This document shows positions 15,001-30,000 of a DNA stretch of 64,000 nucleotides, piece by piece (within the stretch, counting starts at the first letter, position 1; each line of letters begins with the position of its first letter). The notes under the pieces were generated by a model. It worked only from the letters and a program-made list of their open reading frames with translations. It was not told where the DNA came from and did no database searches. A program made the translations under genes and the position numbers. This DNA comes from Brachionus manjavacas (taxonomy: Eukaryota > Rotifera > Eurotatoria > Ploima > Brachionidae), in assembly GCA_019054805.1 (NCBI GenBank), contig JAHQIY010000002.1, positions 9,486,001 to 9,550,000 of the forward strand, written 5' to 3'.

Positions 15001-18000
15001 TCATTTTCGTTTATTTTTTGCCCTAATTCTTTTAGAAGCTGATCTTTTGCTGCTAATTTTTCATTGTTTTCTTTCAGAACTATTTTTGTATTTAAATATT
15101 TATGTAAAATTGACTTAAGGAATGAAGTTAAATAGTTTTTCTTGTTGATTTAATTTTCGACAAATTTTGTTTCTCAGTTTTATTCGCAAATTTGAGATCA
15201 GAATTTTGCTTTTCTCTGTCATCTAGTGCTAATTAATATTCCTTTAGCTTTTTATCTTTATGATTAAGCAAATCGTCTTTATGCTTAATCTCTTAAAAAT
15301 AAAAATGATGATAATTAAAAAAATATTCATTATTTCATCAAAAAGTGATTGTACCTTGATCTTTTGACTTTCGTTTTTTTTCAAAGATCGCTTTCTGTTC
15401 CTATTCGAGATTCGACGTCATGCTCTCATTTTCGTTTAATTTTTGCTCTAATTCTTTTAGAAGCTGATTTTTTTCTTTTGATTTTTAATTGTTTTCTTTC
15501 AGAACTTATTTTGTATTTAAATATTTATATAAAATTGAATTAAAGAATGAAGTTAAATAGTTTTACTTGTTGATTTAATTGTCGACAAATTTTGTTTCTC
15601 AGTTTTATTCGCAAATTTGATATCAGAAATTTTTTTTCTTTGTCATCTAGTGCTAATTCATATTTCTTTAGCTTTTTATCTTTGTCATTAAGCAAATCAT
15701 CTTTATGCTAAATCTCTTAAAAATAAAATGATAAATAAAAAAATATTCAATACTTTCTCAAAAAGTGATTGTACCTTGATCTTTTGACGTCCGTAATTTT
15801 TCAAAGATTACTTTCTGGTCCTTTTCGAGATTCGACATCACATTCTCATTTTCGTTTATTTTTTGCTCTAATTCTTTTAGAAGCTGATCTTTTGCTGCTA
15901 ATTTTTCATTGTTTTCTTTCAGAACTACTTTTATATTTAAATATTTATGTAAAATTGACATAAAGAATGAACTAAAATAGTTTTACTTGTTGATTTAATT
16001 GTCGACAAATTATGTTTCTCAGTTTTATTCGCAAATTTGAGATCAGAATTTTGCTTTTCTCTGTCGTCTAGTGCTAATTAATATTCCTTTAGCTTTTAAT
16101 CTTTATCATTAAGCAAATCGTCTTTATGCTTAATCTCTTAAAAATAAAAATGATGATAAATAAAAAAATATTCAATATTTCATCAAAAAGTGAATATACT
16201 TGATCTTTTGAAGTTCGTAATTTTTCAAAGATCGCTTTCTGGTCCTATTAGAGATTCGAAGTCATACTCTCATTTTCGTTTATTTTTTGCCCTAATTCTT
16301 TTGGAAGCTGATCTTTTGCTTTTGATTTTTCATTGTTTTCTTTCAGAACTACTTTTGTATTTAATTATTTATGTAAAATAGAATTAAAGAATGAAGTAAA
16401 ATAGTTTTACTTGTTGATTTAACTGTCGACAAATTTTGTTTCTCAGTTTTATACGCAAATTTGAGATCAGAAATTTGCTTGTCTTTATAATCTAGTGCTA
16501 ATTAATTGTCCTTTAGCTTTTTATCTTTATCATTAAGCAAATCATCTTTATGCTAAATCTCTTAAAAATAAAAATGATGATAAATAAAAAAATATTCAAT
16601 ACTTTCTCAAAAGGTGATTGTACCTTGATCTTTTGAAAGTCGTAATTTTTCAAAGATCGCTTTCTGGTCCTATTCGAGAATCGACGTAATACTCTCATTT
16701 TCGTTTATTTTTTGCTCTAATTCTTTTAGTCGCTGATCTTTTGATGCTAATTTTTCATTGTTTTCTTTCAGAACTAATTTTGTAATTTAAATATTTATGT
16801 AAAATTGAATTAAAGAATGAAGTAAAATAGTTTTACTTGTTGATTTAATTGTCGACAAATATTGTTTCTCAGTTTTATTCGCAAATTTGAGATCAGAAAT
16901 TTGCTTTTCTCTGTCATCTAGTGCTAATTAATTTTCCTTTAGCTTTTTATCTTTATCATTAAGCAAATCGTCTTTATGCTTAATCTCTTAAAAATAAAAA
17001 TGATGATAAATAAAAAAATATTCAATATTTCATCAAAAAGTGAATATAACTTGATCTTTTGAAGTTCGTAATTTTTCAAAGATCGCTTTCTGGTCCTATT
17101 AGAGATTCGACGTCATACTCTCATTTTCGTTTATTTTTTGCCCTAATTCTTTTAGAAGCTGATCTTTTGCTGCTAATTTTTCATTGTTTTCTTTCAGAAC
17201 TATTTTTGTATTTAAATATTTATGTAAAATTGACATAAAAAATGAACTAAAATAGTTTTACTTGTTGATTTAATTGTCGACAAATTTTGTTTCTCAGTTT
17301 TATTCGCAAATTTGAGATCAGAAATTTGCTTTTCTCTGTCATCTAGTGCTAATTAATTTTCCTTTAGCTTTTTATCTTTATCATTAAGCAAATCGTCTTT
17401 ATGCTTAATCTCTTAAAAATAAAAATGATGATAAATAAAAAAATATTCAATATTTCATCAAAAAGTGAATATAACTTGATCTTTTGACGTTCGTAATTTT
17501 TCAAAGATCGCTTTCTGGTCCTATTCGAGATTCGACGTCATACTCTCATTTTCGTTTATTTTTTGCCCTAATTCTTTTAGAAGCTGATCTTTTGCTAATA
17601 ATTTTTCATTGTTTTCTTTCAGAACTACTTTTATATTTAAATATTTATGTAAAATTGACTTAAAGAATGAAGTAAAATAGTTTTACTTGTTGATTTAATT
17701 GTCGACAAATTATGTTTCTCAGTTTTTTTCGCAAATTTGAGATCAGAATTTTGCTTTTCTCTGTCGTCTAGTGCTAAATAATTTTCCTTTAGCTTTTTAT
17801 CTTTATCATTAAGCAAATCGTCTTTATGCTTAATCTCTTAAAAATAAAAATGATGATAAATAAAAAAATATTCAATATTTCATCAAAAAGTGAATATAAC
17901 TTGATCTTTTGACGTTCGTAATTTTTCAAAGATCGCTTTCTGGTCCTATTCGAGATTCGACGTCATACTCTCATTTTCGTTTATTTTTTGCTCTAATTCT

Positions 18001-21000
18001 TTTAGAAGCTGATCTTTTGCTGTTGATTTTTCATTGTTTTCTTTCAGAACTACTTTTATATTTAAATATTTATGTAAAATTGAATTAAAGAATGAAGTAA
18101 AATAGTTTTACTTGTTGATTTAATTGTCGACAAATTTTGTTTCTCAGTTTTATTCGCAAATTTGAGATCAGAAATTTGCTTTTCTCTGTCATCTAGTGCT
18201 AATTAATTTTCCTTTAGCTTTTTATCTTTATCATTAAGCAAATCGTCTTTATGCTTAATCTCTTAAAAATAAAAATGATGATAAATAAAAAAATATTCAA
18301 TATTTCATCAAAAAGTGAATATACCTTGATCTTTTGACGTTCGTTTTTTTTCAAAGATCGCTTTCTGTTCCTATTCAAGATTCGACGTCATACTCTCATT
18401 GTCGTTTATTTTTTGCTCTAATTCTTTTTGAAGCTGATTTTTTGCTTTTGATTTTTAATTGTTTTCTTTCAGAACTACTTTTGTATTTAAATATTTATGT
18501 AAAATAGAATTAAAGAATAATAAAATAGTTTTACTTGTTGATTTAATTTTCGACAAATTTGGTTTCTCAGTTTTATTCGCAAATTTTAGATCAGAAATTT
18601 GCTTTTCTCTGTCATCTAGTGCTAATTCATTTTCCTTTAGCTTTTTATCTTTATCCTTAAGCAAATCATCTTTATTCTTAATTTCTTAAAAATTAAAATG
18701 ATGATGAATAAAAAAATTCAATATTTCATCAAAAAGTGATTATACCTTGATCTTTTGAAGTTCGTAATTTTTCCAAGATCGCTTTCTGGTCCGATTCGAG
18801 ATTCGACAACATATTCTCATTTTCGTTTATTTTTTGCCCTAATTCTTTTAGAAGCTGATCTTTTGCTGCTAATTTTTCATTGTTTTCTTTCAGAACTACT
18901 TTTATATTTAAATATTTATGTAAAATTGACTTAAAGAATGAAGTAAAATAGTTTTACTTGTTGATTTAATTGTCGACAAATTTTGTTTCTCAGTTTTATT
19001 CGCAAATTTTAGATCAGAAATTTGCTTTTCTCTGTCATCTAGTGCTAATTAATTTTCCTTTAGCTTTTTATCTTTATCATTAAGCAAATCGTCTTTATGC
19101 TTAATCTCTTAAAAATAAAAATGATGATAAATAAAAAAATATTCAATATTTCATCAAAAAGTGAATTTAAATTGATCTTTTGACGTTCGTAATTTTTCAA
19201 AGATCGCTTTCTGGTCCTATTCGAGATTCGACGTCATACTCTCATTTTCGTTTATTTTTTGCTCTAATTCTTTTAGAAGTTGATCTTTTACTGCTAATTT
19301 TTCATTGTTTTCTTTCAGAACTATTTTTGTATTTAAATATTTATGTAAAATTGACATAAAGAATGAACTAAAATAGTTTTACTTGTTGATTTAATTGTCG
19401 ACAAATTTGGTTTCTCAGTTTTATTCGCAAATTTGAGATCAGAAATTTGCTTTTCTCAGTCATCTAGTGCTAATTAATATTCCTTTAGCTTTTTATCTAT
19501 ATCATTAAGCAAATCATCTTTATGCTTAATCTCTTAAAAATAAAAATGATGATATATAAAAAAATATTCAATACTTTCTCAAAAGGTGATTGTACCTTGA
19601 TCTTTTGACGTTCGTAATTTTTCAAAGATCGCTCTCTGGTCCTATTCGAGATTCGACGTAATACTCTCATTTTCGTTTATTTTTTACTCTAATTCTTTTA
19701 GAAGCAGATCTTTTGCTGCTAATTTTTCATTGTTTTCTTTCAGAATTACTTTTATATTTAAAATTTATGTAAAATAGAATTAAAGAATGAAGTAAAATAG
19801 TTTTACTTGTTGATTTAATTGTCGACAAATTTTGTTTCTCAGTTTTATTCGCAAATTTGAGATCAGAAATTTGCTTTTCTTTGTCATCTAGTGCTAATTA
19901 ATATTCCTTTAGCTTTTTATCTTTATCATTAAGCAAATCGTCTTTATGCTTAATCTCTTAAAAATAAAAATGATGATAAATAAAAAAATATTCAATATTT
20001 CATCAAAAAGTGAATATACTTGATCTTTTGAAGTTCGTAATTTTTCAAAGATCGCTTTCTGGTCCTATTAGAGATTCGAAGTCATACTCTCATTTTCGTT
20101 TATTTTTTGCTCTAATTCTTTTAGAAGCTGATCTTTTGCTGCTAATTTTTCATTGTTTTCTTTCAGAAGTACTTTTGTGTATAAATATTTATGTAAAATT
20201 GAATTAAAGAATGAGGTAAAATAGTTTTACTCTTGATTTAATGTCGACAAATTTTGTTTCTCAGTTTTATTCGCAAATTAGAGCAATGAAATTTGCTTTT
20301 CTTTGTCATTTAAAGCTAATTCATATTCCTTTAGCTTTTTATCTTTATTATTAAGCAAATATTCTTTATGCTTAATCTCTTAAAAGTAAAAATGATGATA
20401 AATCGAAAAATATTCAATTTTTCATCATAAAGTGAATTTAAATTGATCTTTTGACGTTCGTAATTTTTCAGAGATCGATTTCTGGTCCTATTAGAGATTG
20501 GACGTCATACTCTCATTTTCGTTTATTTTTTGCCCTAATTCTTTTAGAAGCTGATCTTTTGATGCTAATTTTTCATTGTTTTCTTTCAGAACTACTTTTA
20601 TATTTAAATATTTATGTAAAATTGAATTAAAGAATAAAGTAAAATAGTTTTACTTGTTGATTCAATTGTCGCCAAATTATGTTTCTCAGTTTTATTCGCA
20701 AATTTGATATCAAAAATTGCCTTTTCTTTGTCATCTAGTGCTAATTAATTTTCCTTTAGCTTTTTATCTTTGTCCTTAAGCAAATCATCTTTATGCTTAA
20801 TCTCTTAAAAATAAAAATGATGATAAATAAAAAAATATTCAGATGCATCAAAAAGTGAATATAACTTGATCTTTTGACGTCCGTAATTTTTCAAAGATTA
20901 CTTTCTGGTCCTTTTCTAGATTCGACATCACATTCTCATTTTCGTTTATTTTTTGCTCTAATTCTTTTAGAAGCTGATCTTTTGCTGCTAATTTTTCATT

Positions 21001-24000
21001 GTTTTCTTTTAGAATTAATTTTGTTTTTTAATATTTATGTAAAATTGAATTAAAGAATGAAGTTAAATAGTTTTACTTGTTGATTTAATTGTCGACAAAT
21101 TTTGTTTCTTAGTTTTATTCGCAAATTTGAGATCAGAAATTTTTTTTCTTTGTCATCTAGTGCTAATTCATATTTCTTTAGCTTTTTATCTTTGTCATTA
21201 AGCAAATCATCTTTATGCTAAATCTCTTAAAAATAAAATGATGAATAAAAAATTTAAAATATTTCATCGAAAATTGATTATACCTTGATCTCTTGGCGTT
21301 CGTAATTTTTCAAAAATCGCTTTCTAGTCCTATTCAAGATTCGACGTCATTCTCTCATTTTCGTTTATTTTTTGCTCTAATTCTTTTAGAAGCTGATCTT
21401 TTGCTGCTAATTTTTCATTGTTTTCTTTCAGAACTATTTTTGTATTTAAATATTTGTGTAAAATTGACTTGAGGAATGAAGTTAAATAGTTTTTCTTGTT
21501 GATTTATTTGTCGACAGATTTTGTTTTTTCAGTTTTATTCCTGAATTTGAGATCAGAAATTTGCTTTTTTTGTAATCCAGTGCTGAATCATATTCCTTTA
21601 GCTTTTTATCTTTATAATTAAGCAAATCATCTTTATGCTATATCTCTTAAAAATAAAAATGATGATATATAAAAAAATATTCAATACTTTCTCAAAAGGT
21701 CATTTGACCTTGATCTTTTGAAGTTCGTAATTTTTCAAAGATCGCTTTCTTGTCCTATTCGAGATTCGATGTCATACTCTCATTTTCGTTTATTTTTTTC
21801 TATTATTCTTTTAGACGCTGATCTTAGCTTTTAATTTTTCATTGTTTTCTTTCAGAACTAATTTTTCATTTAAATATTTATAAAAAATTGAATTAAAGGA
21901 TAAAGTAAAATAGGTTTACTTGTTGATTTAATTGTCGACAAATTTTGTTTCTCAGTTTAATTCGCAAGTTTGAGATCAGAAATTTTTTTTTCTTTGTCAT
22001 CTAGTGCTTATTCATATTCCTTTAGCTTTTTATCTTTATCATTAAGCAAATCATCTTTATGCTAAATCTCTTAAAAATAAAAATGATGATAAATAAAAAA
22101 ATATTCAATATTTCATCAAAAAGTGAATATAACTTGATCTTTTGAAGTTCGTAATTTTTCAAAGATCGCTTTCTGGTCCTATTCGAGATTCGACGTAATA
22201 CTCTCATTTTCGTTTATTTTTTACTCTAATTCTTTTAGAAGCAGATCTTTTGCTGCTAATTTTTCATTGTTTTCTTTCAGAACTAATTTTGTATTTAAAT
22301 ATTTATACAAAATTTAATTAAAGAATGAAGTAAAATAGTTTTACTTGTTGATTTAATTGTCGACAAATTTTGTTTCTCAGTTTTATACGCAAATTTGAGA
22401 TCAGAAATTTGCTTTTCTTTACAATCTAGTGCTAATTTATTGTCCTTTAGCTTTTTATCTTTGTCCTTAAGCAGATCATCTTTATGCTTAATCTCTTAAA
22501 AATAAAAATGATGATAAATAAAAAAATATTCAGATTCATCAAAAAGTGAATATAACTTGATCTTTTGACGTTCGTAATTTTTCAGTGTTTTCTTTCAGAA
22601 CTAATTTTTTATTTTAATATTGAAATAACATTGAATTAAAGAATGAAGTTAAATAATTTTACTTGTTGATTTAATTGTCGACAAATTTTGTTTCTCAGTT
22701 TTATTTGCAAAATTGAGGTCAGAAATTTGCTTTTCTTTGTCATCCAGTGCAAATTCATTTTCCTTTAGCTTTTTTCTTTGTCCTTAAGCAAATCATCTTT
22801 ATGCTTAATCTCTTAAAAATAAAAATGATGATAAATAAAAAAATATTCAATATTTCATCGAAAATTTACTATACCTTGATCTTTTGACGTTCGTAATTTT
22901 TCAGTGTTTTCTTTCAGAACTAATTTTTTATTTAAAATTTATGTAAAATAGAATTAAAGAATAAAGAAAAAAAGTTTTACTTGATGATTTAATTGTCAAC
23001 AAATTTTGTTTTTTCAGTTTTATTCCTGAATTTGAGATCAGAAATTTGCTTTTTTTGTAATCCAGTGCTGAATCATATTCCTTTAGCTTTTTATCTTTAT
23101 AATTAAGCAAATCATCTTTATGCTTGATCTCTTAAAAGTAAAAATGATGATAAATCGAAAAATATTCAATTTTTCATCATAAAGTGAATTTAAATTGATC
23201 TTTTGACGTTCGTAATTTTTCAGAGATCGATTTCTGGTCCTATTAGAGATTGGACGTCATACTCTCATTTTCGTTTATTTTTCGCTGTAGTTCATTTCGA
23301 AGCTGATCTTCTGCTGTTAATTTTTCATTGTTTTCTTTCAGAACTAATTTTGTTTTTCAAATATTCATAAAAATTTGAATTAAAGAATGAAGTAAAATAG
23401 TTTTACTTGTTGATTTAATTGTCGACAAATTTTGTTTCTCAGTTTTATTCGCAAATTTGAGATCAGAAATTTTTTTTTCTTTGTCATCTAGTGCTAATTC
23501 ATATTCCTTTAGCTTTTTATCTTTGTCCTTAAGCAAATCATCTTTATGCTTAATCTCTTAAAAATAAAATGATAAATAAAAAAATATTCAATATTTCATC
23601 GAAAATTGATTATACCTTGATCTCTTGGCGTTCGTAATTTTTCAAAAATCGCTTTCTGGTCCGATTCGAGATTCGAAGTCATACTCTCATTTTCGTTTAT
23701 TTTTTGCTCTAATTCTTTTAGAAGTTGATCTTTTGCTGCTAATTTTTCATTGTTTTCTTTTAGAATTAATTTTGTTTTTTAATATTTATGTAAAATTAAC
23801 TTAAAGAATGAAGTAAAATAGTTTTACTTGTTGATTTAAATGTCGACAAATTTTGTTTCTCAGTTTTATACGCAAATTTGAGATCAGAAATTTGCTTTTC
23901 TTTGTCATCTAGTGCAAATTCATATTCCTTTAGCTTTTTATCTTTGTCCTTAAGCAAATCATCTTTATGCTAAATCTCTTAAAAATAAAATGATGAATAA

Positions 24001-27000
24001 AAAATTTAAAATATTTCATCGAAAATTGATTAAATTTTGATCTTTTGACGTTCGTAATTTTTCAAAGATCGCTTTCTGGTCCGATTCGAGATTCGACATC
24101 ATATTCTCATTTTCTTTTATTTTTTGCTATAATTCATTTAGAAGCTGATCTTCTGCTGTTAATTTTTCATTGTTTTCTTTCAGAACTAATTTTGTATTTC
24201 AAATATATATGTAAAATTGAATTAAAGAATGAAGTAAAATAGTTTTACTTGTTGATTTATTTGTCGACAAATTTTTTTCTCAGTTTTATTCGCAAATTTG
24301 AGATCAGAAATTTGCTTTTCTCTGTCATCTAGTGCTAATTAATTTTCCTTTAGCTTTTTATCTTTGTCCTTAAGAAAATCATCTTTATGCTTAATCTCTT
24401 AAAAATAAAAATGATTATAAATAAAAAAAAATTCAATATTTCATCAAAAAGTGAAAATAACTTGATCTTTTGAAGGTCGTAATTTTTCAAAGATCGCTTT
24501 CTGGTCCTATTCGAGATTCGACGTTATACACTCATTTTCGTTTATTTTATGCTCTTATTCTTTTAGAAGCTGATCTTTTGCTGCTAATTTTTCATTGTTT
24601 TCTTTCAGAATTACTTTTATTTTTAAATATTTATGTAAAATTGAATTAAAGAATGAAGTTCAATAGTTTTACTTGTTGATTTAATTGTCGACAAATTGTG
24701 TTTCTCAGTTTTATTCGCAAATTTGAGATCAGAAATTTGCTTTTCTCTGTCATCTAGTGCTAATTAATTTTCCTTTAGCTTTTTATATTTGTCCTTAAGC
24801 AAATCATCTCTATGCTTAATCTCTTAAAAATAAAAATGATGATAAATAAAAAAACATTCAATATTTCATCAAAAAGTGAATATACTTTAGTTTTTTGATG
24901 TTCGTATTTTTTCAAAGATCGCTTTCTGTTCCTATTCGAGATTCGACGTCATGCTCTCATTTTCGTTTATTTTTTGCTCTAATTCATTTAGAAGCTGATC
25001 TTTTACTGTTAATTTTTCATTGTTTTCTTTCAGAACTAATTTTGTAATTTGAATATTCATAAAAATTTGAAATAAAGAATGAAGTAAAATAGTTTTACTT
25101 GTTGATTTAATTTTCGACAAATTTTGTTTCTCAGTTTTATTCCTAAATTTAAGATCAGAAATTTGCTTTTTTGGTCATCCAGTGCTGAATCATATTCCTT
25201 TAGCTTTTTATCTTTATCATTAAGCAAATCATCTTTATTCTTTGTCTCTTAAAATTAAAAATGATGATAAATCGAAAAATATGCAATATTTTCTCAAATA
25301 GTGATTGTACCTTGATCTTTTGACGTTCGTAATTTTTCAAAGATCGCATTTTTGTCCGATTCGAGATTCGACATCATATTCTCATTTTCTTTTATTTTTT
25401 CCTATAATTCATTTAGAAGCTGATCTTCTGCTGTTAATTTTTCATTGTTTTCTTTTAGAACTGATTTTGTATTTTAATATTGAAATGACATTGAATTAAA
25501 GAATGAAGTTAAATAGTTTTACTTGTTGATTTAATTGTCGACAAATTTTGTTTCTCAGTTTTATTCGCAAATTTGAGATCAGAAATTTTTTTTTCTTTGT
25601 CATCTAGTGCTAATTCATATTCCTTTAGCTTTTTATCTTTGTCCTTAAGCAAATCATCTATATGCTTAATCTCTTAAAAATAAAAATGATAATAAATAAA
25701 AAAATATTCAATATTTCATCGAAAATTGACTATACCTAGATCTTTTGACGTTCGTAATTTTTCAAAAATCACTTTCTGGTCCGATTCGAGATTCGAAGTC
25801 ATTCTCTCATTTTCGTTTATTTTTCGCTCTAATTCTTTTAGAAGCTGATCTTTTGCTGCTTATTTTTCATTGTTTTCCTTCAGAATTAAATTTGTTTTTT
25901 AATATTTATGTAAAATTGACTTAAGGAATGAAGTTAAATAGTTTTTCTTGTTGATTTATTTGTCGACAAATTTTGTTTCTCAGTTTTATTCGCAAATTTG
26001 AGATCAGAAATTTGCTTTTCTCTGTCATCTAGTGCTAATTCATTTTCCTTTAGCTTTTTATCTTTGTCCTTAAGCAAATCATCTTTATTCTTAATCTCTT
26101 AAAAGTAAAAATGATGATAAATAGAAAAATATTCAATATTTCATCAAAAAGTGAATATAACTTGATCTTTTGAAGTTCGTAATTTTTCAAAAATCGCTTT
26201 CTAGTCCGATTCGAGATTCGACGTAATACTCTCATTTTCTTGTGCTTTTTGCTCTAATTCTTTTAGACGCTGATCTTTTGCTTTTAATTTTTCATTGTTT
26301 TCTTTCAGAACTAATATTATATTTAAATATTGAAATGACATTGAATTAAAGAATGAAGTTAAATAGTTTTACTTGTTGATTTAATTGTCGACAAATTTTG
26401 TTTCTCAGTTTTATTCGCAAATTTGAGATCAGAAATTTGCTTTTCTTTGTCATCTAGTGCTAATTCATATTCCTTTAGCTTTTTATCTTTGTCCTTAACT
26501 AAATCATCTTTATGCTTAATCTCTTAAAAATAAAAATGATAATAAATAAAAAAATATTCAATATTTCATCGAAAATTGATTGTAGCTTGATCTTTTGACG
26601 TTGGTAATTTTTCAAAGATCGTTTTCTGTTCCTATTCAAGATTCGACGTCATACTCTCATTGTCGTTTATTTTTTGCTCTAATTCTTTTAGAAGCTAATC
26701 TTTTGCTGATAATTTTTCATTGTTTTCTATCAGAACTACTTTTATATTTAATTATTTTTGTAAAATTGAATTAAAGAATGAAGTTAAATAGTTTTACTTG
26801 TTGATTTAATTGTCGACAAATTTTGTTTCTCAGTTTTATTCGCAAATTTGAGATCAGAAATTTGCTTTTCTTTGTCATCTAGTGCTAATTCATATTCCTT
26901 TAGCTTTTTATCTTTGTCCTTAACTAAATCATCTTTATGCTTAATCTCTAAAAAAAAATGATAATAAATAAAAAAATATTCAATATTTCATTGAAAATTG

Positions 27001-30000
27001 ATTATACTCTGATCTTTTGACGTTCGTAATTTTTCACAAATCGCTTACTGGTCCGATACGAGATTCGAAGTCATACTCTCTTTTTCTTGTGCTTTTTGCT
27101 CTAATTCTTTTAGACGCTGATCTTTTGCTTTTAATTTTTCATTGTTTTCTTTCAGAACTAATTTTTTATTTTAATATTTAAATAAAATTGAATTAAAGAA
27201 TGAAGTTAAATAGTTTTACTTGTTGATTTAATTGTCGACAAATTTTGTTTCTCAGTTTTATTCGCAAATTTGAGATCAGAAATTTGCTTTTCTTTGTCAT
27301 CTAGTGCTAATTCATATTCCTTTAGCTTTTTATCTTTGTCCTTAACTAAATCATCTTTATGCTTGATCTGTTAAAAGTAAAAATGATGATAAATCGAAAA
27401 ATATTCAATTTTTCATCTAATAGTGAATATAACTTGATGTTTTGACGTTCGTAGTTTTTCAAAGATCGCTTTCTGGTCCTATTCGAGATTCGACGTCATA
27501 CTCTCATTTTCTTGTGCTTTTTGCTCTAATTCTTTTAGACGCTGATCTTTTGCTTTTAATTTTTCATTGTTTTCTTTCAGAACTAATTTTTTATTTAAAT
27601 ATTTACATAAAATTGAATTAAAGAATGAAGTTAAATAGTTTTACTTGTTGATTTAATTGTCGACAAATTTTGTTTCTCAGTTTTATTCGCAAATTTGAGA
27701 TCAGAAATTTGCTTTTCTTTGTCATCTAGGAATAATTCATATTCCTTTAGCTTTTTATCTTTGTCCTTAACTAAATCATCTATTTGCTTAATCTATTAAA
27801 AATAAAAATGATAATAAATAAAAAAATATTCAATATTTCATCGAAAATTGACTATACCTAGATCTTTTGACGTTCGTTATTTTCAAAGATCGCTTTCTGG
27901 TCCTATTCGAGATTCGACGTCATACTCTAATTTTCGTTTATTTTTCGCTCTAATTCTTTTAGAAGTTGATTTTTTGCTGCTAATTTTTCATTGTTTTCTT
28001 TCAGAACTAAATTTGTTTTTTAATATTTATGTAAAATTGAATTAAAGAATGAAGTTAAATTGTTTTACTTGTTGATTTAATTGTCGACAAATTTTGTTTC
28101 TCAGTTTTATTCGCAAATTTGAGATCAGAAATTTGCTTTTCTTTGTCATCTAGTGCTAATTCATATTCCTTTAGCTTTTTATCTTTGTCCTTAAGCAAAT
28201 CATCTTTATGCTTAATCTCTTAAAAATAAAATGATAAATAAAAAAATATTCAATATTTCATCGAAAATTGATTATACTCTGATCTTTCGACGTTCGTAAA
28301 TTTTCAAAAATCGCTTTCTGGTCCGATTCGAGATTCGAAGTCATACTCTCATTTTCTTCTAATTTTTGCTCTAATTCTTTTAGACGCTGATCTTTTGCTT
28401 TTAATTTTTCATTGTTTTCTTTCAGAACTAATTTTTATTTTAATTTTTATATAAAATTGAATTAAAGAATGAAGTTAAGTAGTTTTACTTGTTGATTTAA
28501 TTGTCGACAAATTTTGTTTCTCAGTTTTATTCGCAAATTTGAGATCAGAAATTTGCTTTTCTTTGTCATCTAGTGCTAATTCATATTCCTTTAGCTTTTT
28601 ATCTTTGTCCTTAACTAAATCATCTATATGCTTAATCTATTAAAAATAAAAATGATAAAAAATAAAAAAATATTCAATATTTCATTGAAAATTGATTTTA
28701 CCTTGATCTTTTGACGTTCGTAATTTTTCAAAAATCGCTTTCTGGTCCGATTCGAGATTCGATGTCATACTCTCATTTTCGTTTATTTTTTTCTATTATT
28801 CTTTTAGACGCTGATCTTTTGCTTTTAATTTTTCATTGTTTTCTTTCAGAACTAATTTTTATTTTAATATTGAAATAACATTGAATTAAAGAATGAAGTT
28901 AAATAGTTTTACTTGTTGATTTAATTGTCGACAAATTTTGTTTCTCAGTTTTATTCGCAAATTTGAGATCAGAAATTTGCTTTTCTTTGTCATCTAGTGC
29001 TAATTCATATTCCTTTAGCTTTTTATCTTTGTCCTTAACTAAATCATCTATATGCTTAATCTCTTAAAATTAAAAATGATAATAAATAAAAAAATATTCA
29101 ATTTTTCATCGAAAATTGATTATACTCTGATCTTTTGACGTTCGTAAATTTCTAAAAATCGCTTTCTGGTCCGATTCGAGATTCGAAGTCATACTCTCAT
29201 TTTCTTCTTTTTTTTGCTCTAATTCTTTTAGACGCTTATCTTTGTCTTTTAATTTTTCATTGTTTTCTTTCAGAACTAATTTTTTATTTAAATATTTATA
29301 TAAAATTGAATTAAAGAATGAAGTTAAATAGTTTTACTTGTTGATTTAATTGTCGACAAATTTTGTTTCTCAGTTTTATTCGCAAATTTGAGATCAGAAA
29401 TTTGCTTTTCTTTGTCATCTAGTGCTAATTCATATTCCTTTAGCTTTTTATCTTTGTCCTTAACTAAATCATCTATTTGCTTAATCTATTAAAAATAAAA
29501 ATGATAATAAATAAAAAAATATTCAATATTTCATCGAAAATTGACTATACCTAGATCTTTTGACGTTCGTAATTTTTCAAAAATCACTTTCTGGTCCGAT
29601 TCGAGATTCGAAGTCATACTCTCATTTTCTTTATTTTTTGCTCTAATTCTTTTAGAAGCTGATCTTTTTCTGTTAATTTTTCAGTGTTTTCTTACAGAAC
29701 TAATTTTTATTTAAATTTTTAAATAAAATTGAATTAAAGAATGAAGTTAAATAGTTTTACTTGTTGATTTAATTGTCGACAAATTTTGTTTCTCAGTTTT
29801 ATTCGCAAATTTGAGATCAGAAATTTGCTTTTCTTTGTCATCTAGTGCTAATTCATATTCCTTTAGCTTTTTATCTTTGTCCTTAACTAAATCATCTATA
29901 TGCTTAATCTCTTAAAATTAAAAAATGATAAGAAATAAAAAAATATTCAATATTTCATCGAAAATTGATTATAACTTTAGTTTTTTGACGTTCGTAATTT

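Larger units (their letters stand above)
1..22500. repeat. Left domain: diverged 425-bp units
   Basis: About 53 units differ from each other at many positions. Typical marks are TAG at exon B codon 35, TAA at exon A codon 20, and an exon B core ending in Lys-Ile-Asn-Glu-Asn. Several subtypes are interspersed, for example units with a GTCATTTGAC intron variant, units with Thr-Ser-Asn-Leu-Glu followed by TAG-Glu, and units with a TAA-Lys-Ser start of exon B. Frame-breaking length changes in exon B occur near 2.3, 9.5, 10.36 and 13.74 kb. Since the gene reads leftward, this is the downstream side. The higher divergence suggests older copies, or copies outside the active homogenisation zone. Confidence 0.85.

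Noticed and set aside
16513-16698. Minus-strand ORFs of about 61 residues (MRVLRRFSN..., MRICCRISN...) near 10.2, 16.5, 22.0 and 26.1 kb
   Set aside because: They use another frame across exon B, run through intron 2 and into exon A out of frame. They are shadows of the spliced coiled-coil frame.
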